A DNA stretch of 56,128 nt from contig JAQIBN010000085.1 of assembly GCA_027859095.1 (NCBI GenBank), positions 1 to 56,128 on the forward strand, read 5' to 3'. The stretch comes from Spirochaetia bacterium. Lineage in GTDB: Bacteria > Spirochaetota > Spirochaetia > B11-G9. Below are positions 9,035-18,600 of this stretch, piece by piece (the first letter of the stretch is position 1; the number at the start of each line of letters is the position of its first letter). Made by a program: the position numbers and the translations under genes. Under the pieces are notes generated by a model, which was given only the letters and a program-made list of their open reading frames with translations, ran no database searches and was not told where the DNA came from.

Positions 9035-10117
9035 CTATCCCTCAAAAAACTCCTTCAGCAGCGGCTGCAGTTTTTTCCTGGAAATTCCAAGGTTCTTCTG
9101 ATTATAAAAGGTACAACCATCTGAAGATGAATTGATTTCAAGTTTTTCCAGTCCAAGATCAGAACCTTCAAGGAAGGTAACAGTCTTTGATCGTAAGTTG
9201 CCATCAGGAACATAAACTACCAGCTGTCTGGTAAAGCCCGGAGATGTAAAGGCATTCATAGCCAGAAGAACATCCAATTTATGCTCTTTTAGATATCTAT
9301 CGCATTCATTCGCAATATCAGGATCTTTTGCAGCCCAGTCGCTGGCAGGGAGAAGAACCGAACCAATACCAAGTTTAACTGACCCCATCTGCCATTCTTT
9401 ATAATCTTTTCTTAATAAATCATAACTCCCCAGAGACGATACATTAAACTTCTCAAATTGAAGTTTATCAAATAACTTTTTACTATCCAGACCGGATATT
9501 TCAATAATCTTATTTGCTGCTTTAGAATCATCATTAGTAACCCTTCCTGCCTCAGGATCCAAATTTACAGTATCAAGTAGAATAGTTCCAAGAAGAAGCG
9601 TTCCCAAAGATTTTTCAATAGTGTCTTGCTGATCTTTTAAGAAGTTTTCTGCAACAATTGTTGCACAGGAACCTACTGGCTTGATATCTGTCACAGCTGC
9701 CGGAGGATAAGCTGCTTCATCAGCATGATGATCAATAATGCCAGTTATCAATCTTTCCAATCCGGTCTGACTGGATGCGAGCTTATTATGATCAACAAGG
9801 ACAAGTTTTAATGTCCCTGCAGCTTTCAATTTTTCAAGATCTATATCCTCAGTAAATAACAAATCATCAATATTTACTCCAGCTTCCTGAAAAAGATATA
9901 CAGCCTCAGTTCTTAGTTTAAAATCTGCTCTTGGTATATTAATTAATGGAAAGGAATTTTGACTAGGATCATCCAAATGAAGATACCATGCATAACATAC
10001 AGCTGAAGCCATTGAATCCAGATCTGCAGCTTCATTCCCCATAACTATGCTTACCTGTTTTTGTTTAGAAAAATTGTTCTTAAGTCCCTGCAGCCAGGAC
10101 ATCATATCATTACCCAT
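9035..10117 (-). CDS. DHH/DHHA2 phosphoesterase, exopolyphosphatase Ppx1/prune-like
   Basis: A 360-residue DHH-superfamily protein. Motif I is GNEAADLDS (near 27), the form seen in Ppx1/prune proteins rather than GHxxPDTDS of manganese pyrophosphatases. LVDHNKL (near 109) and the DHH motif IIDHHADEA (near 128) follow. The C-terminal DHHA2 domain ends with the basic GISRKKLQP. Such enzymes hydrolyse short polyphosphate or pyrophosphate with Mn or Mg. The ATG follows AGGAG. It is divergent from the tctC remnant. Exopolyphosphatase is the best call; inorganic pyrophosphatase is the alternative. Confidence 0.78.
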   Translation of the reverse strand: MGNDMMSWLQGLKNNFSKQKQVSIVMGNEAADLDSMASAVCYAWYLHLDDPSQNSFPLINIPRADFKLRTEAVYLFQEAGVNIDDLLFTEDIDLEKLKAAGTLKLVLVDHNKLASSQTGLERLITGIIDHHADEAAYPPAAVTDIKPVGSCATIVAENFLKDQQDTIEKSLGTLLLGTILLDTVNLDPEAGRVTNDDSKAANKIIEISGLDSKKLFDKLQFEKFNVSSLGSYDLLRKDYKEWQMGSVKLGIGSVLLPASDWAAKDPDIANECDRYLKEHKLDVLLAMNAFTSPGFTRQLVVYVPDGNLRSKTVTFLEGSDLGLEKLEINSSSDGCTFYNQKNLGISRKKLQPLLKEFFEG

Positions 10118-10204
10118 TTTTTACTCCTAAATATTATATAAACTTAGAACTATTATCATAGCATTTCCAAATTTTTGAAAGGTATATAACCATCAAACAT
10201 TCTA

Positions 10205-10801
10205 ATGGAATATATAATAAAGATTGATCCAGAAGCTGTAATTACAAATAATAAAACAGGTGTTGTTACCTGGGAACAGATTGTAGCAGATGCAAAAGCC
10301 AAAGGCGGCGATCAGTTATGGTTAGGCCCTGCAGCTGGTGGTCTTGACCATGTAACAGCTCAGATGATCTGGAAAGCAGCCGAAATTGAAGCTAAATGGG
10401 TTCCTTTTGCAAGTGGCGGAAAGGCAAAAGCAGCTCTTCTTGGAGAACAGGGTATTACTTATACAGGTAACCCCGGAGAAATAATTGGAAAACCGAATTT
10501 TTCCGTAGCTGCAGTTTGTGCAGCAGAAAGACTTCCCCAGTTCCCTGATGTACCAACCTTTAAAGAACTTGGTATAGATGGACTGGAAAATGAAATTATG
10601 TGGAGAGGTTTTGCAGTTAAAGCAGGAACTCCGGACAGCATTATTGCGTGGTACGATGATATTTTTGAGAAAGTTACCAACGATCCTGATTGGATTGCAA
10701 CATACGCACCTATGGGCAACATGCTTGTACACAAAACCAGAGATGAGTTCAATAAAATTGTTCAGGCAGACTATGATGCTTACAAGGCAGCTCGTCAGTA
10801 A
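10205..10801 (+). pseudogene. 5'-truncated tctC (tripartite tricarboxylate transporter binding protein)
   Basis: The 198 codons match the C-terminal two thirds of TctC/Bug binding proteins (TWEQIVADAKAKGGDQLW, GGKAKAALLGEQ, PDVPTFKELGIDGLE). A full protein has about 320 residues with a signal peptide. The signal and first lobe, about 110-120 residues, are absent. An in-frame TAA at 10187-10189 closes the frame upstream, and the 87 bp to the divergent gene show no coding similarity in other frames. A deletion or rearrangement ending near 10200 probably removed the 5' end and promoter. The product cannot be exported and is unlikely to work. tctB and tctA downstream are intact. Confidence 0.85.
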
Positions 10802-10823
10802 TAATAATATTTTAAAGTATCTT

Positions 10824-10854
10824 TGTAGAGACGTTGCAGTGCAACGTCTCTACA
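10824..10854. repeat. 31-bp near-perfect palindrome between tctC and tctB
   Basis: TGTAGAGACGTTGCA (10824-10838), one central base, then its exact reverse complement (10840-10854). There is no T-run after it, so it is not a standard terminator. Short GTAGAG/CTCTAC-ended palindromes of this kind are often dispersed repeats (REP/MITE-like). As RNA it would form a stable hairpin that could limit readthrough or protect the 3' end of the upstream message. Confidence 0.75.
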
Positions 10855-10887
10855 TGTGTCAGAGGGTACAAATTAAGCAGGCAAAAA

Positions 10888-11451
10888 ATGGAAATAATTA
10901 AATTTTTAGGAAAAGGCCCTGGATTTTGGGTTTTATTGACAGTATTAACAGTTATATTTTTAAGTATTGTACTAATCATATTAAAGTCATCAAAAAAACA
11001 ATTTGCAGGAAGATTAATTATTCCTGTATTTTTTATGGAGTTTGCAATTTTTTTTGGGATTCTGGCACTTGGATTTCCTGACAGGGGAGATGAAGTGGGT
11101 CCCGGAGTTGTTCCTCTCCTATGGATAATTGGAATCTTTGGATTTGGCATCATCCTTCTTATCAGGGGTGTTATTGGTCATGAGAAAGAAGATCCGACAT
11201 GGGGACGTATTGGAAAAGTTTCAATCTTTATCGCTTTGACCATACTATATCTGTTAATTATGCAGATAATTGGTTATTATCTGGCAACCACTATCTATCT
11301 TATTTCCGGAATGTACTATCTGGCATACCGGGACTGGAAGGTAATGATATCTATATCAGCAGGGTGGATTCTTTTTTCCTACTTTGCTTTCTACCGACTT
11401 CTCTATGTGCCTCTTCCAAAAGGGTTACTTATAGAGTGGATTTTTGGTTAA
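10888..11451 (+). CDS. tctB: Tripartite tricarboxylate transporter small membrane subunit
   Basis: A 187-residue membrane protein with about four hydrophobic segments, matching TctB. The conserved pair FPDRGDEVGPGVVP (periplasmic loop) and the C-terminal RLLYVPLPKG are seen. An upstream GTG/TTG extension is possible, but the ATG at 10888 (MEIIKFLGKGPGF) is the natural start. Its end overlaps tctA by 8 nt, suggesting coupled translation. Its normal partner tctC is truncated, so function depends on another binding protein. Confidence 0.85.
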   Translation: MEIIKFLGKGPGFWVLLTVLTVIFLSIVLIILKSSKKQFAGRLIIPVFFMEFAIFFGILALGFPDRGDEVGPGVVPLLWIIGIFGFGIILLIRGVIGHEKEDPTWGRIGKVSIFIALTILYLLIMQIIGYYLATTIYLISGMYYLAYRDWKVMISISAGWILFSYFAFYRLLYVPLPKGLLIEWIFG

Positions 11452-12946
11452 GGAACTATTATCCAATCTTTTTGAAGGGTTTGGATACCTTGCTGGTATC
11501 GGACCTATAATTGCAATAGTGGCCGGTGTTATTCTTGGAATACTTGCAGGTGCAATGCCCGGATTATCACCATCTATGGGAGTGGCGCTTCTGGTACCGT
11601 TCACATACGGAATGTCACCACAGATAGCACTAATTCTTCTTGTGTCTATCTATATAGCAGCAAATTATGGCGGATCAATTACTGCTGTTACAATAAATAC
11701 TCCCGGAACACCTTCGGCAGTTGTTACATCCTTTGACGGATACCCCCTTACACAGCAGGGAAAAGCCGGAATAGGTCTTGGAATATCTCTGGTGTCCTCC
11801 ACTGTAGGTGGAATAATGGGAACAATAATACTGATTTTCTTTTCAGTTCCCCTTGCCCGTATGGCAGTAAGGCTTCACCCGGCAGAATACTTTGCATTAG
11901 CTATTTTTGGTCTGACAACAGTTGCATCTCTTGGGGGGAAAAACTGGCCAAAAGCCTTTCTGGCCGCAATGCTGGGGCTATTAATCAATACAATAGGTAT
12001 TGATCCAATTTCCGGTGTTAAACGATTTACTTTTGGAACTTACAGACTTTTTGACGGATTTGCACTTATACCAGCACTAATCGGTCTTTTTGCTTTAAGT
12101 GAAGTATTCACCAGAATTGAAGAATTTAAACTGGAGAAAGGCGAAGAGACAAAATATGAAAAAACACAATGGCCGACTTTCCTTGATTATTGGAAATTAA
12201 AAATCACAATTGTAAGATCTTCTATTCTGGGAACTCTTATTGGAATATTCCCCGGAGCTGGTGCTACAATTGCAGCGTTTTTATCTTACGATCTTGCAAA
12301 AAAATTCAGCAAGAAACCTGAGACATTTGGTAAAGGTAATCCGAAAGGAGTTGCGGCTGCAGAAGCTGCTAATTCAAGTTCAGTAGGTGGCGCCCTTGTG
12401 CCTCTTCTTGCCCTGGGTATACCCGAAAGTGCGTCGACTGCCGTACTTGTAGGAGCATTGATGATACATGACCTTGTTCCTGGTCCAATGCTTTTTGTTG
12501 AAAGACCGGATATCATTTATTCCCTTTTTGCAGCACTACTGATTGCAAACATTGTAATGCTTGGATTAGGACTATTTGGTGCAAGGCTCTGGGTAAAAGT
12601 AACTGTTATACCGAAAAAAGTTCTTATGCCTGCCATTCTTGCTATCTCTATTATTGGTAGTTTCGCTGTACATTACTCTTTCTTTGATGTAGCTACCTGT
12701 ATTGGGTTTGGTATTGCTGGATGGATATTAAAGAAATATGGTTATCCGGGAGCTCCTATTGTATTGGGGATGGTTCTTGGAAAACTTGCAGAAACAAACT
12801 TTAGAAGGGCTGTTATTATGGGAGGATATGATATATTCTTTACCAGACCTGTAAGTTTGATTCTTTTAGTTCTGGCACTTCTTTCTTTTGGAGTACCTTT
12901 GTATCAAACATATAAGGCAAATAAAAGAGAAAAGGCAGGAATATAG
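11444..12946 (+). CDS. tctA: Tripartite tricarboxylate transporter large membrane subunit
   Basis: A 500-residue TctA with about 11-12 membrane segments. The family hallmark GAMPGLSPSMGVALLVPFTY lies near residue 37, followed by the TPGTPSAVVT region near 86 and LGIPESASTAVLVGAL near 325. It drives proton- or sodium-coupled uptake of carboxylates with TctB and TctC. The start is TTG, overlapping tctB, with GAGTGGA 5 nt upstream; no ATG or GTG is available nearby. The adenylate kinase starts 1 nt after its stop. Confidence 0.92.
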   Translation: MVKELLSNLFEGFGYLAGIGPIIAIVAGVILGILAGAMPGLSPSMGVALLVPFTYGMSPQIALILLVSIYIAANYGGSITAVTINTPGTPSAVVTSFDGYPLTQQGKAGIGLGISLVSSTVGGIMGTIILIFFSVPLARMAVRLHPAEYFALAIFGLTTVASLGGKNWPKAFLAAMLGLLINTIGIDPISGVKRFTFGTYRLFDGFALIPALIGLFALSEVFTRIEEFKLEKGEETKYEKTQWPTFLDYWKLKITIVRSSILGTLIGIFPGAGATIAAFLSYDLAKKFSKKPETFGKGNPKGVAAAEAANSSSVGGALVPLLALGIPESASTAVLVGALMIHDLVPGPMLFVERPDIIYSLFAALLIANIVMLGLGLFGARLWVKVTVIPKKVLMPAILAISIIGSFAVHYSFFDVATCIGFGIAGWILKKYGYPGAPIVLGMVLGKLAETNFRRAVIMGGYDIFFTRPVSLILLVLALLSFGVPLYQTYKANKREKAGI

Positions 12947-12947
12947 T

Positions 12948-13760
12948 ATGAGTTTATCACCTTCTAATTTTGAAAATATACTTGTTATGGGAAAGAGTGG
13001 AGCAGGGAAGCAACCCCGAATCGATGTTTTTACTGCAGATTTTGGATTAAAACAGCTTTCCACAGGTAATATTTTCCGGTCATTTATGAAAATATTTAAT
13101 GATGCAGCTTATGAAGGTGATATAGATCAATTTTACAATATTGACAAAAATGAGTTTATAGAAGATAAAAAAATGAAAGAAACACTTGGATCCAGTATTA
13201 ATAATTCCCTTATGGATGATTTTATACTGGGTCTTAAGGCTCACTATTATGTAAGTAATGGGAAATATGTTCCAGACAGTCTTACAAATAGGCTATTTGA
13301 ATCTTACTTTAGCAGATCAGACTACAAAGGGATGGTACTTGATGGATATCCCCGAACTGTTACCCAGGCAGAATACCTCTTCAAATTAACATCAGAAAAA
13401 GGTACAAAAATTGATGCTGTTGTTCTTGTGGAGAACGAGGATGATGCCATCATTAAGCGAACTATGGGACGAAGAATATGCCCTTCCTGCGGAGCTGTAT
13501 ATCATCTTGAATTCAAACCTCCAAAAGATGGGAAGTTGTGTACAAAATGCGGAACTGAGGTAATACTCAGATCTGATGATACAGAAGAGAAACTACGTAC
13601 CAGACTCAAGGAATTTCATGAAAAGACTCAGCCGACAATAAATTTTCTTTCAGAAAAAGGAATACCAGTAGTTAAAGCAGAAGGTAATCTACCTGTTTTT
13701 ACAGAAGAGGCTGTTAAACAAAGTGTTGTTGACGGTTTAAAGGAAGCAGGTCTGCTTTAA
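12948..13760 (+). CDS. adk: Adenylate kinase, variant form with zinc lid and insertion
   Basis: A 270-residue nucleoside monophosphate kinase; typical Adk has 210-220. Seen are a P-loop near residue 12 (GKSGAGKQPR), the AMP-site STGNIFR near 40, DGYPRTVTQAEYL near 130, and a four-cysteine lid (CPSCG and CTKCG near 180-205) typical of zinc-binding lids. The P-loop departs from GxPGxGKGTQ: Gly-Thr after the lysine is replaced by Gln-Pro. About 60 extra residues lie between the AMP site and DGYPRT. The ATG at 12948 has GCAGGA upstream and follows tctA by 1 nt. Homeostasis of AMP/ADP/ATP is the expected role. Confidence 0.8.
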   Translation: MSLSPSNFENILVMGKSGAGKQPRIDVFTADFGLKQLSTGNIFRSFMKIFNDAAYEGDIDQFYNIDKNEFIEDKKMKETLGSSINNSLMDDFILGLKAHYYVSNGKYVPDSLTNRLFESYFSRSDYKGMVLDGYPRTVTQAEYLFKLTSEKGTKIDAVVLVENEDDAIIKRTMGRRICPSCGAVYHLEFKPPKDGKLCTKCGTEVILRSDDTEEKLRTRLKEFHEKTQPTINFLSEKGIPVVKAEGNLPVFTEEAVKQSVVDGLKEAGLL

Positions 13761-13768
13761 GGATAGAT

Positions 13769-14410
13769 ATGTCTCATTCAAAACTCTTTACAGAAACTGA
13801 AATATCCGAAACTCTTAATATCCTGCATACTCCAGCTGTAGCATCACAGATGAAGCAATTGACTGTTGGTATTGCAGGGTTGGGAGGATTAGGTTCCAAT
13901 GCAGCAGTTTCTCTTGCCAGAGCTGGTATAGGAAAACTGGTATTAGTAGATTTTGACAGGGTTGAACTGTCAAATCTAAATCGCCAGGCATATTTACTGG
14001 AACATGTTGAGATGCTAAAAACAGAAGCTATTGCTGACATCATACGGAGAATTAATCCTTTTATATCAATTAAACTTAAACAAAACACTATTACAGAACA
14101 AAACTGCATGAGTTTATTTAAGAATGTAGATATTGTAATAGAAGCTGTTGATGGTGCAGAAACAAAAGCCATAATAATAGAGACCATTCTTACACAGTCT
14201 GAGACAATCCCTGTTATTGCAGGTTCTGGAATGGCAGGATATGGTAAAAATAGTATTATTAAAGAAATTAAAATGAAAAGACTAATATTATTGGGAGATA
14301 ACATTTCTGAGGTTGCCCCTGGAGTACCTCTTATGGCCCCCAGAGTTTGTATTGTTGCCAATATGCAGGCAAATGCAGCTCTGGAAATATTACTGGGAGA
14401 ATGGAAATGA
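13769..14410 (+). CDS. thiF: ThiS adenylyltransferase-like E1 protein (ThiF family 2)
   Basis: A 213-residue Rossmann-type E1-like enzyme. The ATP-binding GIAGLGGLGSNAA lies near residue 31, followed by LVDFDRVELSNLNRQ with the adenylation arginine, and IVIEAVDGAETK near 120. It is short compared with MoeB/HesA and lacks the CxxC zinc pairs, as in the small ThiF type found with ThiS in clostridia and spirochaetes. It should adenylate the C-terminus of the adjacent ThiS. Its TGA overlaps the thiS ATG (ATGA), so the pair is translationally coupled. The substrate assignment relies on this neighbour. Confidence 0.85.
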   Translation: MSHSKLFTETEISETLNILHTPAVASQMKQLTVGIAGLGGLGSNAAVSLARAGIGKLVLVDFDRVELSNLNRQAYLLEHVEMLKTEAIADIIRRINPFISIKLKQNTITEQNCMSLFKNVDIVIEAVDGAETKAIIIETILTQSETIPVIAGSGMAGYGKNSIIKEIKMKRLILLGDNISEVAPGVPLMAPRVCIVANMQANAALEILLGEWK

Positions 14411-14610
14411 TTGAAGTAAATGATACACCCTATGACTGGTTTACAAATATGAATATGTACAATTTGCTAAAAATAATGGGCTATACCCTAAAAAACCCAT
14501 CTGTTTTGATAAATATAAATAATGAAGTAATACCAAAGTCAAAATGGGATACCTATATAATTCCTGATAATGCTGAAATAACTGTTGTGAACCTTCTAAG
14601 AGGTGGGTGA
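14407..14610 (+). CDS. thiS: Sulfur carrier protein ThiS
   Basis: A 67-residue ubiquitin-fold carrier ending in LLRGG, the free diglycine that receives sulfur as thiocarboxylate for the thiazole of thiamine. VLININNEVIPKSKW and DNAEITVVNLLRGG are typical ThiS stretches. The start ATG (14407) has GGAG at 7 nt and overlaps the thiF stop. No other thiamine genes (thiG, thiH, thiC) occur in the window. A second carrier (54136-54345) serves another pathway. Confidence 0.88.
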   Translation: MIEVNDTPYDWFTNMNMYNLLKIMGYTLKNPSVLININNEVIPKSKWDTYIIPDNAEITVVNLLRGG

Positions 14611-14612
14611 AA

Positions 14613-14687
14613 CCGTAGGGGGGAGAACGGCCTGGTCGCAACTTTGTTGCTGCTCGGCTATGCAACCTTAGCCATTCGCCCCTACAG
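14613..14687. repeat. Modular hairpin repeat, copy 1, with outer inverted repeat
   Basis: A 75-bp element directly after thiS. Imperfect outer arms of GTAGGGG type (14615-14631) pair with GCCATTCGCCCCTAC (14671-14685). Inside lie TGGTCG, a perfect hairpin GCAAC-TTT-GTTGC (14638-14650), and the tail TGCTCGGCTATGCAACC (14651-14667). The inner part recurs at 35757-35836 with a different stem sequence. It ends 67 nt before the cyclase start, so it may lie in that mRNA leader. Confidence 0.7.
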
Positions 14688-14754
14688 TTTTTAATTCTCA
14701 ATTATATTGATTTTCTCCATTACTACTGTTATACTCTCCTTAAGGAGGGCTGCT

Positions 14755-15663
14755 TTGATTGATCTATCTTTACTAAATGAAACAACTGAAATTCTCGCAA
14801 ACAACTTTACACCAGGAGAGATAGAAAGCCTTGGCAAGATTATTTATTCCAAATATGACGGACATAAAGCTGCAGGAGTAAAAAATCACATTACAATGTC
14901 TCCACGAAAATGTGCCAATGCCCTGGTTCAGTTTCTTAACGAAAGTAAAAAAACTTTCCAGCTAATTAAACTGATTATTGAAATGGATGACAGTGCATTA
15001 AATGGAAAAGCAAAAAATATTGAAGGCCTGGAAGCTTATTTAAATAAGCTGGTTAAAAGTGATATTTACTACGACTTTAAAAAACGTAAATTACATCATT
15101 CTAAAAAAGATGCTCATAAAATGATAAACTGGGGCATTTTAAATGATGGGAAAACTTACAGTATAACTGTTATGAGCCTGGATATAGTTGGAAACTCTAT
15201 GCTTGTTAAAAAACACGGTACAAAAACTATGGAAAAAGTATATTTTCGTCTTCGAAATTTTATTGAAAAGAAAGTTCTGGATTACGATGGGCGGATTTGG
15301 AATTTTGCAGGGGATGGAGGTCTTATTGCATTTACTTTGAAAGAGCACCCTACCAGAGCAGCACTCTGTGCACTGGATATAAGAGCTGCCCTTGCTGTAT
15401 TTAATATACGTCCTGATCTTCCTATAAAGGAACACATATCCCTGCGACTTGCTCTGGATACAGGAAAAATAAAATTTTCCTCCAACACAGGCCACATTGT
15501 TTCAGATATTATAAACTATGCAGCACATCTCGAAAAAGCAGGAACTCTTCCAGGAGAAATCTCTATCTCGGAAAATGTAAAAAAAGATCTGGCCATAAAA
15601 GTTGCCAAAGTTTTCAGTGATAAAAATGTATTTGAGAATATGAATTGTTACAGTACTGTTTAA
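14755..15663 (+). CDS. Class III adenylate/guanylate cyclase domain protein
   Basis: About 302 residues. The C-terminal half is a class III nucleotide cyclase domain with both metal-binding regions: VMSLDIVGNS (near 142) and WNFAGDGGLIAF (near 182). The N-terminal 120 residues are helical, soluble and unassigned. The start is TTG with a full AAGGAGG 6 nt upstream; an earlier TTG at 14707 lacks such a site. No membrane segments are seen. cAMP is the likely product, but substrate-specifying residues were not resolved. Its stop overlaps the convergent Ig-protein gene at TTAA. A Crp-family protein is encoded at 36254-36949, without proof of a link. Confidence 0.8.
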   Translation: MIDLSLLNETTEILANNFTPGEIESLGKIIYSKYDGHKAAGVKNHITMSPRKCANALVQFLNESKKTFQLIKLIIEMDDSALNGKAKNIEGLEAYLNKLVKSDIYYDFKKRKLHHSKKDAHKMINWGILNDGKTYSITVMSLDIVGNSMLVKKHGTKTMEKVYFRLRNFIEKKVLDYDGRIWNFAGDGGLIAFTLKEHPTRAALCALDIRAALAVFNIRPDLPIKEHISLRLALDTGKIKFSSNTGHIVSDIINYAAHLEKAGTLPGEISISENVKKDLAIKVAKVFSDKNVFENMNCYSTV

Positions 15664-18600
15664 AATATACCAATTCTTGTTCCTATACTGTAAGTTGGAA
15701 CTACGCCAGCCTGAATATCTGAAGAGATAAACCACAGAGCAGCTTCTGCATATAATGAATAGGTATTGAGCATTTTTAAATCCTTAAGTTCAAATTTTGC
15801 AAACTCAAACTGTGTTAATACTGATCCTAAAACAACACCCTTATCAGTAAATGAAATACGGTCTTCGGACATTGTAAAATAATTAAAATTTGCACCTACT
15901 GCAACTGACATTGAAAAGAAATCCCAATCATAACCAAAAAAATAACTAAATGGCAGATCTATAATACTTGCCAGTAACTTTCCACCTACAACCAGTCCAT
16001 TAAAACGGCCTGGAGGCGCCATCCCAATTTGTGCCTGAATCTTAACTACATCATCAAAGAAACTAAGACCAACTCCAAGCTCTCCATATGTAGCACCAAG
16101 AGCATGCATATCAATATACAATCCCTGAACAAAGGAAGGCACCTGGTATTTTTCTTTTCTTCCTTCCCTTATAAGAACTTCCACACTTTCAAGTCCATTT
16201 GAATCTCCAGCAGTTCCAACAAGTGTCACTGATCCATTAAATTTTTTATTTTCTTCTGGAATAAAAAGGCTAATCCCAGGTGATGTTTCATCTACATTAA
16301 CAAATATTTTGATAATATTCGATTGACCATCTTCAAGAAAGGATCGAATTATTAATTGATTTTCACCTTCATTCAGATCATATGTCTCAAGCCGGAATTC
16401 CCAGCTTTCCCGGCCCTTTGCATCTACAAAACTTCTTCCATTATCAAGACTGACTTCAACCTTTTTAACTCTTTTAGTTTTATCATCCTGTTCCGGACCA
16501 TCATATCCGGCTGTTCCTGTTATCAATGGACGGTCGGATACAAATTGTCCACTAATTATATTTTCAACTTTTAACCATGGTCCATCTGAAATAAATGATA
16601 TATTTCTTAGTTCAGATGTAATACTATTTTCAGCATCAGCACTTTCAACAGACAAAGTATGTAATCCATCAATTAATTCTTCTTTACCTAATGAAAAACT
16701 GAATAATCCATTAGTTTTAATATCTGTCGTTTGAATTATATTACCATCAATTTTAAGTACAGCTTTTTTTACATCTTCAAGATGATTCATACGACCTTCA
16801 ACTACGAAATTTCCAACAACATCTTTGCCTTCTTCAGGAAAAAATAAATCTATAGATTTTTGTTCTTCTAAAGGCATTATTAGTAAATTCCGGGTTTCAC
16901 TTATACTGTTAGCTGCATGATCAGTAACTGTTATAGTAAGATTATACCAGCCTGGATTGTATTCCTTTATATCAATAATATCCCTAAAAACGTCCTCAGT
17001 TATTATTTCCCTAATTACAGGTTCACCTTCACCATCCAGATATTTTAATTCTGTAATTACAGATTTTATCTTTGTACTGTCATAAACTTTACCATCAACT
17101 ACAAGAGTACCTGCTACAGAATCACTTTCACCAGGATAATCAAGTTTAATCTCCGGAGATGTATTATCAATATTTAAAATAGTTGAAGCTATACCAACTG
17201 TTCCAGCATTATCAACAGCTTTAATTAATATTGAATGCGTACCATCTCCAGAAAGTCGGGTATTAAAATTATAAGTCCATGTAAATGTTGTAGATTCTTC
17301 ATTACTTTCTTCAATAAAAACTTCTTTTTCTAAAATAGCTTTATTAAATGTCACTCCATTATCATATGAAATAAATACAGAATCTACGCCATTCTCATCA
17401 TAGGTTTGACCTTTCAGGGTAATATTATTTTTAGCATAAAATTCAATAACAGGAGAAAGCAATAAACTAACAGGTTCAGCTTTTGATACAATAAAATTTA
17501 CAGTTACATCTTCACTCATAAACCCACCTGAGTCAGATGCTCTTACAGTTACAGTATGCTCGCCATCAATTAAATTATCTAAAGAATAGGGGATATTAAA
17601 GTATTTATCTCCCAGAAGTTCTGTAAATTCTTCAGTATCCATTGAATAATAAATAGAGCCAACTTCATCATCATCAAAAACCAATCCCGTTATTTCAAAG
17701 TCATCACGAATAGTAGCATTACTTGCGGGTATTTCTATGGAAACAGTAGGTCTGTCTGATTCACGATCAACTATAAATTGAGGTTTTAATTCAGTAATAT
17801 TCCCAGCTCTGTCACTAAGCTTCAATATAAAATCTTCTGATATTACTTCTTCTCTGGATAAATCAATGTTAAGAAAAAAACCATTATCCTCTGCAATAGG
17901 GATTTCGATAAAATCCACACCATTTTCGGAAAAAAACAGTAGACCACCATCAGTAAAATCTTTGATTTCACCAACTACTGTTATAATTCCCTCAACAGAA
18001 ACATCAGGCTCAGGGATAATTACAGCAAGAACTGCAGATGTTCTATCAATAACAAATGGAATAGTCTCTGAATAAATATTGCCAAAAATATCTGTAATAA
18101 TTACTGTATAAAAATGATTACCTTCCTCCAGGCTTAACAGATCAATTTCCATATCAAATACTTCAGAATTATCATCTTTTCCATTTGTCAATTCACGACT
18201 GGAACCATAACTGACAGCAGATCCTGAAAACTCAATATTTGTTTTTTCGATACCAGTTCCATCTGAGTATGTTCCCGATAGAAGCAGCTTATCTGTTAAA
18301 ACAGAATTATTGGTATTACTAATATTTAAAACAGGTATAGTATTATCACTTCCAACCTTTATATCTTCACTTGTATATTCTTTTCCCTGGGATGTTTCTA
18401 TTTTTACGGTAAAAGAAACAGGTATAGATTCAGATACAGGTACAATTGAAAAACGACTGCCCTCATATTCAATTTTAAAGCTTTCCTGTTCTGGAACTAA
18501 AACAGCAGATTTAATTGTATCTTCTGTTACAAAAATGTCCATTACGGCTTCTTTGGAATTTTTTGGATTATCTGAATCCACAACTGCAGGACTTATCATT

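Noticed and set aside
15660-15663. Overlapping convergent stops at TTAA (also 36254-36257)
   Set aside because: Sharing a palindromic TTAA is a common outcome of tight packing and needs no special mechanism.
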